64,000 nt of DNA from Mycobacterium sp. 852002-51961_SCH5331710. Lineage in GTDB: Bacteria > Actinomycetota > Actinomycetes > Mycobacteriales > Mycobacteriaceae. The DNA lies in the NCBI RefSeq assembly GCF_001665535.1, contig NZ_LZSQ01000117.1:62001-126000 (forward strand), in the 5' to 3' direction. Positions within the stretch are counted from its first letter, which is position 1. The number at the start of each line of letters is the position of its first letter. Of this stretch, positions 16,697 through 25,365 are shown piece after piece. Below the pieces are notes generated by a model, which saw only the letters and a program-made list of their open reading frames with translations, was not told the origin of the DNA and made no database searches. A program made the position numbers and the translations under genes.

Positions 16697-18028
16697 ATGA
16701 CGACCAGCCAGCCAGGGGGCCAGTCCTCCGCGCCGAAACCCGCTCCTCGGCCCGGGCCGCCGCGTCCGGGACCCGTGCCGCGGCCGGGCCGACCCATACC
16801 GCCGGTGGCCGCGCCGCCGTCGAGCGACCCGCATCGGTTCGGTCGCGTCGACCCTGACGGCACGGTGTGGCTGATCACCGGCTCGGGCGAACGGATCATC
16901 GGATCGTGGCAGGCCGGCGACACCGAGGCCGCCTACGCGCACTTCGGCAGGCGCTTCGACGATCTCCAAACCGAGGTCGCGCTGATGGAGAGCCGGCTCG
17001 AGTCCGGTACCGGGGACGCCCGCAAGATCAAGGCGGCCGCCCAGTCGCTGGTCGAGACCCTGCCGACGGCGCACGTGCTCGGCGACGTCGACGCGATCGC
17101 CGAACGTCTGCAGGCGATCATCAACCACGCCGACGAGACCGCTCAAGCCGAGAAGGCCCGGCGCGAGGAGTTGCGCGCCGCCCAGACCGCCCGCAAGGAG
17201 GCGCTGGCCGCCGAGGCCGAGGACATCGCCGCCAACTCCACCCAGTGGAAGGCAGCAGGCGACCGGCTGCGGGAAATCCTCGACGAGTGGCGCACGATCA
17301 CCGGGCTGGACCGCAAAACCGATGACGCCCTGTGGAAGCGGTATTCGGCGGCGCGCGAACAGTTCAACCGCAGGCGCGGATCGCATTTCGCCGAACTCGA
17401 CCGTGAACGTGCCGGTGCCCGGCAGGCCAAAGAGGCGCTGTGCCAGCGTGCCGAGGGGTTGGCCGACTCGACGGACTGGGGTCCCACGAGCGCGGCGTTC
17501 CGCGAACTGCTCAACGAATGGAAGGCGGCGGGCCGCGCGGCCGAAGACGTCGACGACGCGCTGTGGCAGCGGTTCAAGGCGGCCCAGGACAAGTTCTTCG
17601 GGGCCCGCAATGCCGCCAGCGCCGAGCGCGACGCCGAGTTTCGTGCCAACGCGGAGGCCAAGGAGGCGCTGCTGGCCGAGGCGGAGAAGATCGACACCTC
17701 CGATCTCGACGCGGCGCGCGCTGCGCTGCGGGTGATCGGCGACAAGTGGGACGCCATCGGCAAGGTGCCCCGCGAGCGCGGCGCCGATCTGGAACGGCGT
17801 CTGCGCGCCATCGAGAAGAAGGTCCGCGAGGCGCCGACGCACGGTGTGGATCCCGAGGCCCAGGCACGAGCCGACCAATTCCGGGTCCGCGCAGAGCAAT
17901 ACGAGCGTCAAGCGGAGAAGGCCGCGGCCGCCGGTCGCGACAAGGACGCCGCCGAGGCGCGGGCCAACGCGGAGCAGTGGCGGCAGTGGGCGGACGCGGC
18001 CGCCGAGGCGCTCGGCAAGACCCGCTGA
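16697..18028 (+). CDS. DUF349-domain protein
   Basis: Protein of 443 residues starting at ATG 16697. A proline-rich N-terminus of about 45 residues is followed by repeated helical DUF349 units with the recurring pattern W-K-x-A-G-(D/R)-x-x-x-(E/D)-x-x-x-x-LW-x-(R/K)-(F/Y) (three repeats, e.g. NEWKAAGRAAEDVDDALWQR). The C-terminus is a long charged coiled-coil (VRAEQYERQAEKAAAAGRD). Cytosolic. DUF349 proteins are widespread in actinobacteria without an assigned role. It converges with a lipoprotein gene 4 bp away. Confidence 0.88.
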   Translation: MTTSQPGGQSSAPKPAPRPGPPRPGPVPRPGRPIPPVAAPPSSDPHRFGRVDPDGTVWLITGSGERIIGSWQAGDTEAAYAHFGRRFDDLQTEVALMESRLESGTGDARKIKAAAQSLVETLPTAHVLGDVDAIAERLQAIINHADETAQAEKARREELRAAQTARKEALAAEAEDIAANSTQWKAAGDRLREILDEWRTITGLDRKTDDALWKRYSAAREQFNRRRGSHFAELDRERAGARQAKEALCQRAEGLADSTDWGPTSAAFRELLNEWKAAGRAAEDVDDALWQRFKAAQDKFFGARNAASAERDAEFRANAEAKEALLAEAEKIDTSDLDAARAALRVIGDKWDAIGKVPRERGADLERRLRAIEKKVREAPTHGVDPEAQARADQFRVRAEQYERQAEKAAAAGRDKDAAEARANAEQWRQWADAAAEALGKTR

Positions 18029-18032
18029 ACGC

Positions 18033-18446
18033 TCAGCAGTCGGTGGAGATCTCGAACGGCGCGGTGGTGCGTTCGCCCGGATCGTCGTGGAAGAACCCGA
18101 CCGCGGTGCCGGTGATCGTGAACTTGCCGTCCACCAGGCTGGCTTCGGCCTCACCGGTGGTCTTGTCCCAAAAGCTGCCCGTGAACCCGCCCAGGTTGTT
18201 GATCTGCACCGATCGCGCGACGACCGGATCCCCGGTGCGAACCTGGGCGATCAGGCCGGGCGTCTGCTCGAGCGTCTCGAGATTCCACAGCCAGCCCACC
18301 TGGGTGCAATCGACGGGGTGCCCGCCGGCGTCCTTCCCGTCGATGCTCACGTGGACGAGGTGCTTGGCCAGCAGTTCCGGGCCCGACGCGCATCCCGTCG
18401 GGATCATCAGCACGGCTGCTGTTGCAACGGCAAATCGTTTGTCCAT
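18033..18446 (-). CDS. LpqH-family (19-kDa antigen-like) lipoprotein
   Basis: Protein of 137 residues with a lipoprotein signal peptide (MDKRFAVATAAVLMIPTGC, lipid-modified Cys at 19). The mature part resembles mycobacterial LpqH: VHVSIDGKDAGG, a Cys in VDCTQV, the late FTITGTAVGFF and a terminal Cys (EISTDC) that could pair with the internal one. Surface-exposed lipoproteins of this family are immunogenic in mycobacteria. It is read divergently from a paralogue 143 bp away. Confidence 0.83.
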   Translation of the reverse strand: MDKRFAVATAAVLMIPTGCASGPELLAKHLVHVSIDGKDAGGHPVDCTQVGWLWNLETLEQTPGLIAQVRTGDPVVARSVQINNLGGFTGSFWDKTTGEAEASLVDGKFTITGTAVGFFHDDPGERTTAPFEISTDC

Positions 18447-18589
18447 GGTGCCGCCTCGATGAACTCCCGGCTACTCGTCTTCGCCGGGCGTTGACATTCG
18501 CGTTCCCCACGGAGATTTGCTGTATACCTCCGGCGTATGGCCGGCAGCCATTGCGGGTATCACTTTGACCCGATCCCGAAGGTCCGGTC

Positions 18590-19027
18590 ATGGTCGAAGA
18601 TGTCAGCGTCGCGCGCACCGCGGCAGCGCTGTTGCTGACCGTAGGGCTCGCCGGCTGCTCTTCCGCACCGCCGGCTTCACCCGACCCCATGGGCGGCACC
18701 GCGACGGTGTCCATCAACTCGCATCCCACCGGTGATCGGTACTACGTCAGCTGCGCCAAGGTGAAGTGGCTGCTGACCATCGAAAGCGGGGACACCGACA
18801 CGGGTTTCACGGCCATCGTCGATACGGACGACGGCCCCGACGCGCAGGTCGTCAAGATCCGCGACCTCGGCGGGTTCACCGGTTCCGCGTGGACGGGTGG
18901 CGTCGGTCAACTGCGGGCAACCCGCGACAACGGCCGAATCACGATCAGCGGCACCGGCTACGGGTACTTCGCCGACGACCCTCACCGCCCAGCGACAGCG
19001 GCCTTCGACATCACGGCCGGATGCTAG
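18590..19027 (+). CDS. LpqH-family lipoprotein (paralogue of the divergent neighbour)
   Basis: Protein of 145 residues starting at ATG 18590 with lipobox LAGC (Cys about residue 23). The mature domain carries the same signatures as the neighbour at 18033-18446: VSCAKVKWLLTIE (first Cys), IRDLGGFTGSAW, ITISGTGYGYF and a terminal Cys. A shorter start at the GTG near residue 7 would also give a valid signal peptide. Its TAG stop at 19025-19027 overlaps the TAG of the convergent protease gene through the palindrome GCTAGC. Confidence 0.82.
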   Translation: MVEDVSVARTAAALLLTVGLAGCSSAPPASPDPMGGTATVSINSHPTGDRYYVSCAKVKWLLTIESGDTDTGFTAIVDTDDGPDAQVVKIRDLGGFTGSAWTGGVGQLRATRDNGRITISGTGYGYFADDPHRPATAAFDITAGC

Positions 19028-20103
19028 CCCGGTTGCGAGAGTGAGCCCGTGCGCGAACCGATCGTCACCGTCGTTTGTTCACGGTCACCCCCGCGCATGA
19101 ACACCATCGATTGCTCGGACCCCGGCTGCGTCTGGCGCAAGCCACCCAGTAGGTCCTCGACAGAATGCACCGGCTTGCCGGCGAACTCGACGATCACGTC
19201 GCCGGGCCGAAGCCCCGCGAGGGCAGCCGGTGCGCCGGGATCGACGCTGGTCACCAACGCACCGCGGTCGACCTGCACACCCCGCAGCTGCTGGATCGCC
19301 GGGGTCAGCCGGCCCAGGGAGATACCGAGGTACGGGTGCGTGGCTTCGCCGTCGGCGAGGAGTTGATTCGCCACGTCGAGCACCGTTGCCGCGGGAATCG
19401 CGAACCCCAACGACACCGCGCCCACTGCCGGCGGAATGTACGCCTCGTTGATCCCCACGACCCGTCCCTCAGCGTCGAGCAAGGCGCCGCCGGAGTTACC
19501 CGGCGAGATGGGCGCGTCGGTCTGGATCAAATCCACCAACGACTGAGTTTTCGCCGCCGAGCCGGGGATGTCTCGGTGCAGACCCGAGATGACGCCGACG
19601 GTCACGGAGTTCTGGAACCCCAGCGGACTCCCGATTGCGACGGCGACCTCGCCGGGCCGGGGCAGATCTTCGCGGAACTGCGGCACCGGCATGTCCTGGC
19701 CTTGCGTGCGCACGACGGCCAGGTCGGTCACCTCGTCCGTGCCCACCACGACGCCGGGCGAACGTTCCTCGTCGGCGGTTATGACGGTCACTTCGCGGGC
19801 GTCGCCGACGACATGGGCATTGGTCACCACGACGTCGGGGCGTAGCACCACACCGCTGCCGACGCCGCCGTCGCGCTCGACGGTCACCACGCTCGGACTG
19901 ACGCGTTCCACCAGATCGGCGTAGCCGGTGCGGTCCAGCGCCGAAGGCGGGGAAGTCTCGGTCAACGGCGTCGCTGCCGGGATCGGTGTCGACGCCGGAG
20001 TCGATGTCGACGCGTCCTGTGGATTGGACTGCAGCGTGCATCCGGCGACGGCGACGAGAGCTGCCGCGGCGGCCGCTCCGACACGAAAATGCCTGCCCTG
20101 CAA
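19024..20103 (-). CDS. HtrA/DegP-like serine protease lipoprotein with PDZ domain
   Basis: Extracytoplasmic trypsin-like protease of 359 residues, probably for envelope protein quality control. The start is TTG 20103, chosen because a perfect AGGAGGT lies at 20109-20115 and it yields a lipoprotein signal (MQGRHFRVGAAAAAALVAVAGC, Cys 22). The triad is visible as TNAHVVG (His), TDLAVVRTQG (Asp) and SPGNSGGALLD (Ser). One PDZ domain follows (GALVTSVDPGAPAALAGLRP). It lies downstream of a sigma-factor gene and a small membrane-protein gene on the same strand. Confidence 0.9.
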   Translation of the reverse strand: MQGRHFRVGAAAAAALVAVAGCTLQSNPQDASTSTPASTPIPAATPLTETSPPSALDRTGYADLVERVSPSVVTVERDGGVGSGVVLRPDVVVTNAHVVGDAREVTVITADEERSPGVVVGTDEVTDLAVVRTQGQDMPVPQFREDLPRPGEVAVAIGSPLGFQNSVTVGVISGLHRDIPGSAAKTQSLVDLIQTDAPISPGNSGGALLDAEGRVVGINEAYIPPAVGAVSLGFAIPAATVLDVANQLLADGEATHPYLGISLGRLTPAIQQLRGVQVDRGALVTSVDPGAPAALAGLRPGDVIVEFAGKPVHSVEDLLGGLRQTQPGSEQSMVFMRGGDREQTTVTIGSRTGSLSQPG

Positions 20104-20195
20104 AGGTTTACCTCCTGAATTCAGTATGCACACGGCACGGATCGGCCGCCGGCGATAAGCAGCGGCTCGGACTGCCGAAGCGGTGCACGGGCCGG

Positions 20196-20540
20196 CTAGG
20201 GGGACCGCTTGGCTCGCTTCCAGCGGGCACCCAGCACGAGCGCGCCGGCGGCAGCAACGACACCGGCGCCCGCCAGCGTGATCGTCCATATCCGCCGATC
20301 TTCGAGATTCATCTGACACAGCCGCGTGAAGTCGGTGTCGGCGACCACCCCACCGGGAACCGGGATGTTGGCTGCGCTGCCGTCGTCGTGCGCGCGAGCG
20401 GCGGACAGGTCGGGCGCCACGGCGCTGCCGCACTCGATCGTCAGATTCTCGGGTGATGCCGAAACCGGAGTGAACAAGCCCGCGACGCCGACGATCGCCG
20501 CGACGACACCAACGAAAAGCACTATCCGAAGCACAATCAT
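20196..20540 (-). CDS. Small two-helix membrane protein coupled to the sigma factor
   Basis: Protein of 114 residues with an N-terminal helix (IVLRIVLFVGVVAAIVGVAG), an extracytoplasmic loop of about 50 residues with two Cys (IECGSA and RLCQMN) that could form a disulphide, and a C-terminal helix (TITLAGAGVVAAAGALVLGA) ending in a basic tail (RWKRAKRSP). Its ATG overlaps the sigma-factor stop by 4 nt, so the two are translationally coupled. No family recognised. The context allows a role in controlling the sigma factor, but it lacks an obvious anti-sigma domain. Confidence 0.7.
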   Translation of the reverse strand: MIVLRIVLFVGVVAAIVGVAGLFTPVSASPENLTIECGSAVAPDLSAARAHDDGSAANIPVPGGVVADTDFTRLCQMNLEDRRIWTITLAGAGVVAAAGALVLGARWKRAKRSP

Positions 20541-21394
20541 GCGCCTGACATACCCATTGCCGCGGATTCCTCGCGGCAGGATTGCCGCAGCCGCTCCAGC
20601 GTCGCGCCGAGCAGCCGCGATACCTGTACCTGCGAAATGCCGAGGCGCCGGCCGATTTGGCTCTGCGGCAGGTTCTCACAGAACCGCAGCCGCAGGATCA
20701 GCCGTTCACGCTCGGTGAGCGTGCTCACCAGTCCGGCGACGGTCAGCGCGTCCTCGACGCTGCTGTAGCGCGGGTCGTCGAGGCCCTGTCGCGCGGCGGC
20801 CGGTTCGGATTTCCCATCACCGGGTGCCGCCGCGTCGAGTGACGACGGTCGGTACGCGACAGCCGCGTCGACCGACTGCACCACCTCGTCTCGGTCGACA
20901 CCGAGCTCGGCGGCCAGTTCGGTGGCCGTCGGTGCTCGGCCGAGACGCTGTGACATCGGACCGATCGCGGCGCAAACGCGCTGGCGGGTGTCCTTGATCC
21001 TGCGGGGCACGTGCATGACCCACGTGTGGTCGCGGAAGTGGCGGCGAACCTCGCCCATGATCGTCGGTACGGCGTAGCCGAGAAACGGCCCCTTGCCTGG
21101 GTCGTAGCGGTCGATCGCCTTGATCAGGCCCAGCCGGGCCACCTGCCTCAGGTCGTCGGCCGATTCGCCGCGGCCGGCGAAGCGGCCCGCGATATGGTCG
21201 GCCAGCGGCAAACATCTGGTGATGATCTGGCAACGAAGCGAATCCCGTCGCGCCCCCTCCGGCGTGCGGCGCAGCTCGCAACACTGCGGGTGCACGTCGT
21301 CGTAGTCGTCTTCGTGAGTCCCCACCGCGCCCGTGCCGCCCGTCGGTTCCACGAAATCGACGCGATTGCCAGCCTCCATCAGGGCCGATACCAT
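20537..21394 (-). CDS. SigF/SigB-family (group 3) alternative sigma factor
   Basis: Protein of 285 residues starting at ATG 21394 (alternative ATG 21379). Region 2 is visible at ADHIAGRFAGRGESADDLRQVA and DPGKGPFLGYAVPTIMGEVRRHFRD, region 3 at HVPRRIKDTRQRV and APTATELAAELGV, and region 4 with its helix-turn-helix at LTERERLILRLRF and SQIGRRLGISQVQVSRLL. This is the stress/sporulation SigF-SigB-SigG type, not ECF. The N-terminal 40 residues hold an acidic stretch and two Cys (PQCCELRR), unusual for the family. No anti-sigma kinase lies nearby; the coupled membrane protein and the HtrA-like protease downstream suggest an envelope-stress module. Confidence 0.88.
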   Translation of the reverse strand: MVSALMEAGNRVDFVEPTGGTGAVGTHEDDYDDVHPQCCELRRTPEGARRDSLRCQIITRCLPLADHIAGRFAGRGESADDLRQVARLGLIKAIDRYDPGKGPFLGYAVPTIMGEVRRHFRDHTWVMHVPRRIKDTRQRVCAAIGPMSQRLGRAPTATELAAELGVDRDEVVQSVDAAVAYRPSSLDAAAPGDGKSEPAAARQGLDDPRYSSVEDALTVAGLVSTLTERERLILRLRFCENLPQSQIGRRLGISQVQVSRLLGATLERLRQSCREESAAMGMSGA

Positions 21395-21774
21395 GACAGC
21401 CTCCCCTCTCGGTATTGACGTCGGACCAGCCCGCCCACCGTTCGGCTGGGCGCTGTCGACCGGCCTGTACGTGCAGACTATCGGCGCAGGAATACCGCAA
21501 CCTGAAAGGACTCTAATAAGAACCCGTGAACCCGGACTCGCAAATTCAGCAAACAGAAGTAGGCGCAGTGGGCCCGGTGCGCCGGTCGGCTGCCGAACGT
21601 ATAGGGACGCGGTTCGCGGGCAACTCTTCTCACCATGCAAGCTCTCACCGTTGACCCGACCAAAGCCCAGTCTCTGCGAGTGGAAGACCTCGCCGATCCC
21701 ACTCCCGGGTCGACTGGCTGTGCCTGCCGCGCTTCGACTCGCCGGGATGCTTTGCCGCGAGATCGGCAACTCAG
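21395..21774. other. 380-bp intergenic region between the sigma factor and a lipoprotein gene
   Basis: Holds the leftward promoter of the sigma-factor gene and, at 21635-21778, a dehydrogenase remnant reported separately. No other gene, tRNA or clear operator was seen. Confidence 0.55.
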
Positions 21775-21778
21775 ATGA
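21635..21778 (+). pseudogene. Remnant of an MDR-type (zinc alcohol/glucose) dehydrogenase gene, 5' end only
   Basis: A 47-codon frame starts at ATG 21635. Its first 24 or so residues (MQALTVDPTKAQSLRVEDLA) read like the N-terminus of actinobacterial MDR alcohol/glucose dehydrogenases (M-x-ALTV-P-x-x-x-SL-x-V-x-D-x-x-DP). After DPTP the similarity ends and the frame stops at 21778, overlapping the ATG of the next gene. The expected continuation is absent, so this looks like the stump left by a deletion. It could still be translated as a leader to the lipoprotein gene. Confidence 0.45.
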
Positions 21779-22296
21779 AGACACTTACCGTTTCACGGCG
21801 TCGCGTTGCGGCGGCCGGTTTGGTGACGAGCGTGCTGGTCGCCGGTTGCGGCGGCGATCCGAACATGGACTCGTCGAACCGGGGCGCGGGTTCGGAGACC
21901 GAGACGACGTCGGTCGAGAATGCCTTCATCGTGCCGCGCTTCATACCGGGGTCGTGCGCCATTCAGGTCGGCGATGCGGCGGCGCTCACGTTCACGGTGA
22001 CGAACAACCGGATCACCGAGCCCGAACGCCTGCTCGGCATCGAGACACCCGCCGCCGAGGCGATTCGGCTGTCTCCCGATGCGACGCTGGAGATTCCGCC
22101 CGAGACGTCGATCGCCGCCGGCCAACCGATCGAAGACGTCACCGACGGCGCCGCAGACCAACCCTTCACGGCCAGAGTCGAGGGGCTTCGGGAATCGGCG
22201 ACGCCGGGCAAGTCGGTGGACATGACGTTTCACTTCGACAAGCAGGGCGACCTCGTGATGAAGGTTCCGATCGAGGCCTGTCCCACTCAGAAATAG
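21775..22296 (+). CDS. Lipoprotein, possibly LpqE/PCuAC-like
   Basis: Protein of 173 residues with signal peptide and lipobox VAGC (Cys about residue 25). The mature part starts with a Ser/Gly/Thr-rich linker and continues with a beta-rich domain (AAALTFTVTNNRITEPERLLGI ... KSVDMTFHFDKQGDLVMKVPIEAC). The late MTFHF...GDLVMKVPVEAC-like pattern recalls mycobacterial LpqE and PCu(A)C metallochaperone-like proteins, but the H-x-M copper motif is not apparent. Two mature Cys (GSCAIQ and IEACPT) may pair. The lipoprotein call is firm, the family tentative. Confidence 0.75.
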   Translation: MKTLTVSRRRVAAAGLVTSVLVAGCGGDPNMDSSNRGAGSETETTSVENAFIVPRFIPGSCAIQVGDAAALTFTVTNNRITEPERLLGIETPAAEAIRLSPDATLEIPPETSIAAGQPIEDVTDGAADQPFTARVEGLRESATPGKSVDMTFHFDKQGDLVMKVPIEACPTQK

Positions 22297-22325
22297 GCCA
22301 TTCGGTGCGGCCGCCGAGGGGTAGG

Positions 22326-22922
22326 TCAGCCGTCGGTCGAGCCGTTGTCGTCGTCGAGGTTCTCGAGCAGACCCTTCTTCTGTTGCTCCGCGGCGGCCCT
22401 GCGCCGTTCCTCCTCGGCGGCCAACTGCAGCGCGGTGCGCGCCCACACCGCCCTGGCCCAGTGGAACGTCACCACCGCGACCGCGATCCAGGCGATGATG
22501 AGCCCGATTCCGGGACCCGGGTAACGGTCGGGGGCGGTTTGGCGCGACCACACCGCCAACAAACCGAGAAGCGTCGCCACGGTCGAGCCCGCCAGCGCGA
22601 TCCAGGCCAGCGCCCAGCGCCGGGTGAGCAGCGCGAGCATCGAGAAGCCGACGCCGAATACCAGTACCAGCCAAGCGAATACCCGTAACGGCAGGGTGAT
22701 TCCCTCGCGGAGCGCGGTTTCGCCGCCGACGAGCACATCCAGACCGCGCGCGTCGCCGGTGTGCGGCAGGATGAACGACACCAGCAGTACGAACACCCCG
22801 ATGGCGATCACCAGGGCTCGTGCGCCGGGGTCGATCTCGCCCGCGACGCGTCGCTCGGCGGCCTCGATGTCGCCCTTGAACTCCTCGAAACCGTTGTCGC
22901 CGGGCGTCGTCACTGTGTGCAT
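22326..22922 (-). CDS. Conserved mycobacterial membrane protein (Rv2732c-like)
   Basis: Protein of 198 residues with four predicted membrane helices (ALVIAIGVFVLLVSFIL, LRVFAWLVLVFGVGFSML, LAWIALAGSTVATLLGLLA, IGLIIAWIAVAVVTFHWA) and a charged cytoplasmic C-terminus (EEERRRAAAEQQKKGLLEN). Function unknown. Its ATG at 22922 lies inside the 3' end of miaB (13-nt overlap), so it is coupled to miaB, as in M. tuberculosis. Confidence 0.8.
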   Translation of the reverse strand: MHTVTTPGDNGFEEFKGDIEAAERRVAGEIDPGARALVIAIGVFVLLVSFILPHTGDARGLDVLVGGETALREGITLPLRVFAWLVLVFGVGFSMLALLTRRWALAWIALAGSTVATLLGLLAVWSRQTAPDRYPGPGIGLIIAWIAVAVVTFHWARAVWARTALQLAAEEERRRAAAEQQKKGLLENLDDDNGSTDG

Positions 22923-24463
22923 CCCGTCGCGGTAGCGGGTGTCGTCGGTGCGCCGATGCCCGGCATGCCCAGGCCCACTCCGGTGCGTGGGCGCCGACCT
23001 TCGGCGTGGGCGTCGCCCGCCCGGGTGCGCCGATGGCTGTGCACGGCCGAATCGGCGATCAGATGGTGCGGTGCGGCGCCGGTCACGGTCGTGGTCACGA
23101 CGTCGCCGGGGCGGATGTCGAGTCGCTCCGGGTTGAAGTGCACCAGGCGGCCGTCGCGGGCACGGCCCGACATTCTGGCCGTCGAGGCGTCCTTGCGGCC
23201 CTCCCCGGCAGCCACCAGGACTTCGACGGTGCGGCCGACCAGCGCGCGGTTCTCCTCGAGCGAGATTCTCTCCTGGAGGTCGATCAAACGCTGATAGCGT
23301 TCGCTCACAACGGCTTTCGGAATCTGATCGGGTAACTCGGCGGCGGGGGTGCCGGGCCGCTTGGAGTACTGGAAGGTGAACGCGCTGGCGAACCTCGCCT
23401 GCTCGACGACATCGAGCGTCGCCTGGAAGTCCTCCTCGGTCTCACCCGGAAAGCCGACGATGAGGTCGGTCGTGATCGCCGCATGCGGTATCGCCGCGCG
23501 GACGCGGTCGATGATGCCGAGGTAGCGCTCGGCGCGGTAGGACCGTCGCATCGCGCGCAGGATGTGGTCGGACCCGGACTGCAGCGGCATGTGCAGCGTC
23601 GGGCACACATTCGGCGTCTCGGCCATCGCGGCGATGACGTCGTCGGTGAACTCCGCGGGGTGTGGTGAGGTGAACCGCACCCGTTCCAGTCCGTCGATGC
23701 GCCCGCAGGCGCGCAGGAGTTTGGCGAACGCGCCGCGGTCCCGCGGCTCTTCGGGGTCGACGAAAGAGACGCCGTAGGCGTTGACGTTCTGGCCGAGCAG
23801 CGTGATCTCGAGCACGCCTTGTTCGACGAGCGTCTGCACCTCGGCGAGCACGTCGCCGGGCCGGCGGTCGACCTCCTTGCCGCGCAGCGCGGGCACGATG
23901 CAGAACGTGCAGGTGTTGTTGCAGCCCACCGACACCGACACCCAAGCGGCATATGCGGATTCGCGGGCGGCGGGCAGCGCGGACGGGAACTCCTGCAGCG
24001 CCTCGACGATCTCGACCTGGGCCGCCTTGTTGTGCCTGGCCCGTTCGAGCAGCGTGGGCAGGGACCCGATGTTGTGTGTGCCGAACACCACGTCGACCCA
24101 CGGTGCCCGGCGCAGCACGGCGGCCCGGTCTTTCTGCGCCAGGCAGCCGCCGACGGCGATCTGCATATCGGGATTGGCCTGCTTGCGCGGCGCCAGGTGG
24201 CTGATGTTGCCGTAGAGCTTGTTGTCGGCGTTCTCGCGCACGGCGCAGGTGTTGAACACGACGACATCGGCGTCCTCGCCCTCGGCGGCGCGTTGGTACC
24301 CGGCGCCTTCCAGCAATCCCGCGAGTCGCTCGGAGTCGTGCACGTTCATCTGGCAGCCGTAGGTGCGGACCTGGTACGTGCGGATTGTCGCCGGCGCGCG
24401 TGAGGACTCGTCGGTCGCGTGTGGGCGAACGGCCACGTCGGCCGCTCCCTGTCGCGTCACCAT
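22910..24463 (-). CDS. miaB: tRNA-2-methylthio-N6-dimethylallyladenosine synthase MiaB
   Basis: Radical-SAM methylthiotransferase acting on A37 after MiaA. An N-terminal MTTase domain carries its three cluster cysteines (RTYGCQMNVHD, FNTCAVREN, GGCLAQK), the radical-SAM CxxxCxxC is in VGCNNTCTFCIVP, and a C-terminal TRAM domain is present. ATG 24463 gives 517 residues; GTG 24472 three codons upstream is equally plausible. The C-terminal tail (RRTRAGDAHAEGRRPRTGVGLGMPG) is a mycobacterial extension. Confidence 0.95.
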   Translation of the reverse strand: MVTRQGAADVAVRPHATDESSRAPATIRTYQVRTYGCQMNVHDSERLAGLLEGAGYQRAAEGEDADVVVFNTCAVRENADNKLYGNISHLAPRKQANPDMQIAVGGCLAQKDRAAVLRRAPWVDVVFGTHNIGSLPTLLERARHNKAAQVEIVEALQEFPSALPAARESAYAAWVSVSVGCNNTCTFCIVPALRGKEVDRRPGDVLAEVQTLVEQGVLEITLLGQNVNAYGVSFVDPEEPRDRGAFAKLLRACGRIDGLERVRFTSPHPAEFTDDVIAAMAETPNVCPTLHMPLQSGSDHILRAMRRSYRAERYLGIIDRVRAAIPHAAITTDLIVGFPGETEEDFQATLDVVEQARFASAFTFQYSKRPGTPAAELPDQIPKAVVSERYQRLIDLQERISLEENRALVGRTVEVLVAAGEGRKDASTARMSGRARDGRLVHFNPERLDIRPGDVVTTTVTGAAPHHLIADSAVHSHRRTRAGDAHAEGRRPRTGVGLGMPGIGAPTTPATATGCTQ

Positions 24464-24563
24464 CGAAGTCACGGCCCCATGGTACGGACCCGGCGGTGCG
24501 CCGACCCGGGCGGATTGACGAGTTCCGGGCAGGCATGCCCTTCCCTCGGTAAGGTCTGCACCC

Positions 24564-25349
24564 ATGAAGACCAGCGAGTCGGACGGAAAAGAGGTCAATC
24601 CGACTCAGTCAAGCGTGCCGATGATCTCGATCTCGGATGTCAACAAACACTTCGGCAGCCTGCATGTGCTCAAGGACATCAACCTCGACGTGGAGCGCGG
24701 TGAGGTGATCGTGGTGCTCGGTCCGTCGGGCTCGGGCAAGTCGACGTTGTGCCGCACCATCAATCGGCTCGAACCCATCGATTCGGGCACGATCACGATC
24801 GACGGTGAAGTGCTTCCCGAGGAGGGACGCAAGCTCGCCGAGTTGCGGTCCGACGTGGGCATGGTGTTCCAGTCCTTCAACCTGTTCGCCCACAAGACGA
24901 TCCTCGAGAACGTCACTCTGGCTCCGATGAAGGTGCGCAAAAAATCGAAGAACGAGGCCCGCGAGAAGGCGATGCAGCTGCTCGAGCGGGTGGGCATTGC
25001 GAATCAGGCCGACAAGTACCCGGCGCAGTTGTCCGGTGGCCAGCAGCAGCGGGTGGCCATCGCGCGATCTTTGGCGATGAACCCGAAGGTGATGCTGTTC
25101 GACGAACCGACCAGCGCGCTGGACCCCGAAATGATCAACGAAGTGCTCAACGTCATGACGTCGCTGGCCAAAGACGGGATGACGATGTTGGTCGTGACGC
25201 ACGAGATGGGTTTTGCCCGGGGCGCGGCCAACCGGGTGGTGTTCATGGCCGACGGCGCAATCGTCGAGGCGGCCGAACCCGACCAGTTCTTCACCAACCC
25301 CCAAAGCGACCGTGCCAAAGACTTTCTCGGCAAGATCCTTCACCACTAG
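24564..25349 (+). CDS. gluA: Glutamate/glutamine-type amino-acid ABC transporter, ATP-binding protein
   Basis: Protein of 261 residues with Walker A GPSGSGKST, Q-loop (MVFQSFNLF), signature LSGGQQQRVAIARSL, Walker B VMLFDEPTSALDPE and the switch His in VVTHEMGF. It belongs to the polar amino-acid uptake (PAAT) subfamily. First gene of a four-gene operon with a binding protein and two permeases (ABC-B-M-M order, as in the corynebacterial gluABCD system). The first 20 residues are an extra hydrophilic leader; a start nearer residue 21 (MISISDV) is possible. Confidence 0.92.
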   Translation: MKTSESDGKEVNPTQSSVPMISISDVNKHFGSLHVLKDINLDVERGEVIVVLGPSGSGKSTLCRTINRLEPIDSGTITIDGEVLPEEGRKLAELRSDVGMVFQSFNLFAHKTILENVTLAPMKVRKKSKNEAREKAMQLLERVGIANQADKYPAQLSGGQQQRVAIARSLAMNPKVMLFDEPTSALDPEMINEVLNVMTSLAKDGMTMLVVTHEMGFARGAANRVVFMADGAIVEAAEPDQFFTNPQSDRAKDFLGKILHH

Positions 25350-25365
25350 TCGAAAGGAATCTCCA

